Below, piece after piece: positions 32,213-32,986 of a DNA stretch of 32,986 nt (within the stretch, counting starts at the first letter, position 1; each line of letters opens with the position of its first letter). Where the stretch lies: NCBI GenBank assembly GCA_019923655.1, contig JAHXGL010000007.1, positions 1 to 32,986 on the forward strand, given 5' to 3'. The DNA comes from Candidatus Nealsoniibacteriota bacterium. GTDB lineage: Bacteria; Patescibacteriota; Minisyncoccia; Minisyncoccales; RBG-13-42-11. A model generated the notes under the pieces. That model saw only the letters and a program-made list of their open reading frames with translations, had not been told where the DNA came from and ran no database searches. Position numbers and translations under genes: made by a program.

Positions 32213-32241
32213 ATACTATCTTAAAAGAAGAAATAAGTCAA
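32213..32241 (-). promoter_or_regulatory. promoter of the glutamate-synthase-like operon
   Basis: TTGACT, a 17-base spacer and TAGTAT on the minus strand; a leader of about 130 bases would contain the hairpin-repeat block. Confidence 0.5.
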
Positions 32242-32250
32242 TTTTGAGTA

Positions 32251-32373
32251 ATGGCAAAAAGGAGCGAAAAAATACATCAAGAAGAACCTTTTTTAATTAT
32301 TCAAGGCGACATTCAGGGCGGCAATCACCTTTTAAGTTCCAATTGTTTTTGTTCTGTCGTCTTACTTTATTAA
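32251..32373 (+). CDS. possible 40-residue peptide
   Basis: The plus-strand ORF starts MAKRSEKIHQEEPF and ends SSNCFCSVVLLY. It has a hydrophilic front, a GG pair near residue 24 and a short Cys-containing end, which resembles a leader-core peptide only superficially. No export or modifying gene is nearby. TATAAT lies about 40 bases upstream. Its reality is doubtful. Confidence 0.2.
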   Translation: MAKRSEKIHQEEPFLIIQGDIQGGNHLLSSNCFCSVVLLY

Positions 32374-32958
32374 TTAATATTCTTCGCATTTAATTTGATA
32401 AAAGCTTCTTCCGTGGTCGCAAGATGGACATCTTTCCGGCGGCATTGTTCCAAAATAAACATATCCACATTCACGACAAACCCACGAAACTGCTTTTTCT
32501 TTTTTAAATACTCTTCCTGCCTCAACTTCTTCCAAAAGTTTCTGGTACCTTTCTTCATGATGTTTTTCTGCTACTGCAATTGCTCTTAGCCTACTGGCAA
32601 TTTCAGGAAATCCTTCTTTTTCAGCAACATCAGCAAATTCCGGATACATTTTTGTGTACTCATAATTTTCGCCGGCAATTGCTACTTTTAGGTTCTCAGC
32701 TGTTGTGCCAAGTATTGTTGGTGCTACCGCTTCAACTCTGATTTCATCAAGGTTTTCCTTGCTCTTCTTTTTCAATTCGTTAATCAGTTTGAACAGCCAA
32801 CTTGCATGTTCTTTTTCGTTTTCTGCTGTGATAAGAAAAATTTCGGCAATCTGTTCAAACCCTTCTTTTCTGGCAATTTTGGAATAGAAAGTATATCTAT
32901 TCCTTGCCTGGCTTTCACCGATAAAAGCCCTTGTCAGATTTTCAATTGTCTTTTCCAT
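32374..32958 (-). CDS. rbr: rubrerythrin
   Basis: The ferritin-like di-iron domain ([47 protein letters not shown] with ExxH-type ligands) is joined to a C-terminal rubredoxin-like domain with two CxxC pairs ([22 protein letters not shown]). Rubrerythrins reduce hydrogen peroxide in anaerobes using electrons from rubredoxin-type partners. Length 194 is normal. No Shine-Dalgarno is seen. About 300 bases separate it from the next gene on the same strand. Confidence 0.96.
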   Translation of the reverse strand: MEKTIENLTRAFIGESQARNRYTFYSKIARKEGFEQIAEIFLITAENEKEHASWLFKLINELKKKSKENLDEIRVEAVAPTILGTTAENLKVAIAGENYEYTKMYPEFADVAEKEGFPEIASRLRAIAVAEKHHEERYQKLLEEVEAGRVFKKEKAVSWVCRECGYVYFGTMPPERCPSCDHGRSFYQIKCEEY

Positions 32959-32986
32959 ATTTTTTACCTAAATTATTGAATTATTT

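Overview
The window looks like part of the chromosome of an ultra-small Candidate Phyla Radiation (Patescibacteria) bacterium, probably Parcubacteria-like. This is inferred from the AT-rich compact layout, short core proteins, a 16S rRNA with extra helices and primer mismatches, pseudopilin and TrbC/VirB2-like membrane genes, and dense small intergenic hairpins. TGA is an ordinary stop codon here (ligA, rpsB, rpmE, the MEMO gene), so the UGA-Gly recoding of Gracilibacteria/Absconditabacteria does not apply. No phage, transposase or CRISPR was seen.

Layout. 1-4400: tRNA-Ser and tRNA-Arg, recG, tRNA-Glu, uppP, tRNA-Thr and tRNA-Gly, an FtsB/DivIC-like gene and a tiny membrane ORF. 4400-11260: murJ diverging from a four-gene pseudopilin operon that runs into ligA and rodA. 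11260-14706: tRNA-Leu and tRNA-Cys, a 50-residue membrane protein missed by the ORF track, then thpR-murC-rsmH on the minus strand. 14808-19440 (plus strand): the AmmeMemoRadiSam radical SAM and MEMO genes, rlmN, a half-length AMMECR1 gene, a PolX-type helix-hairpin-helix protein and fmt. 19456-21970: tRNA-Ala, tRNA-Ile and a 16S rRNA gene (minus) with its own promoter, boxA, processing stem and terminator; no 23S or 5S follows. 21970-23790: two paralogous TrbC/VirB2-like genes around a broken tRNA-Lys, tRNA-Thr, and a membrane protein. 23940-26721: rpsB-tsf diverging from rpmE-prfA. 26708-32958 (minus): a coiled-coil lytic transglycosylase, gap, a HAD phosphatase, glutaredoxin, a LOG-family protein, a glutamate-synthase FMN domain protein and rubrerythrin.

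Three themes stand out. First, a family of small hairpins has nearly fixed ends (AAGTTTCC / GGAAGACT) but interchangeable self-complementary stems. Copies lie between genes, directly against start codons, inside the prfA reading frame, and inside the 16S gene, where the same palindrome enlarges helix 44 and forms helix 6. A related hairpin codes the N-terminal extension of ribosomal protein S2, and a second palindrome family (GGGGTCTGACCCC) codes the last residues of MurJ. Second, the 16S 3' end has lost the anti-Shine-Dalgarno CCUCC, most genes lack Shine-Dalgarno sites, and murJ and amrS have promoters that place the transcript start at or next to the ATG. Third, several conserved units are reduced or dismantled: the rRNA operon, AMMECR1, and several tRNAs that survive only as fragments.

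Together the genes cover cell-wall synthesis and division (UppP, MurJ, MurC, RsmH, RodA, FtsB-like, lytic transglycosylase), pilus or secretion structures, DNA repair (RecG, LigA), translation (S2, EF-Ts, L31, RF1, Fmt, RlmN, 16S, tRNAs), and a small redox/metabolic operon.
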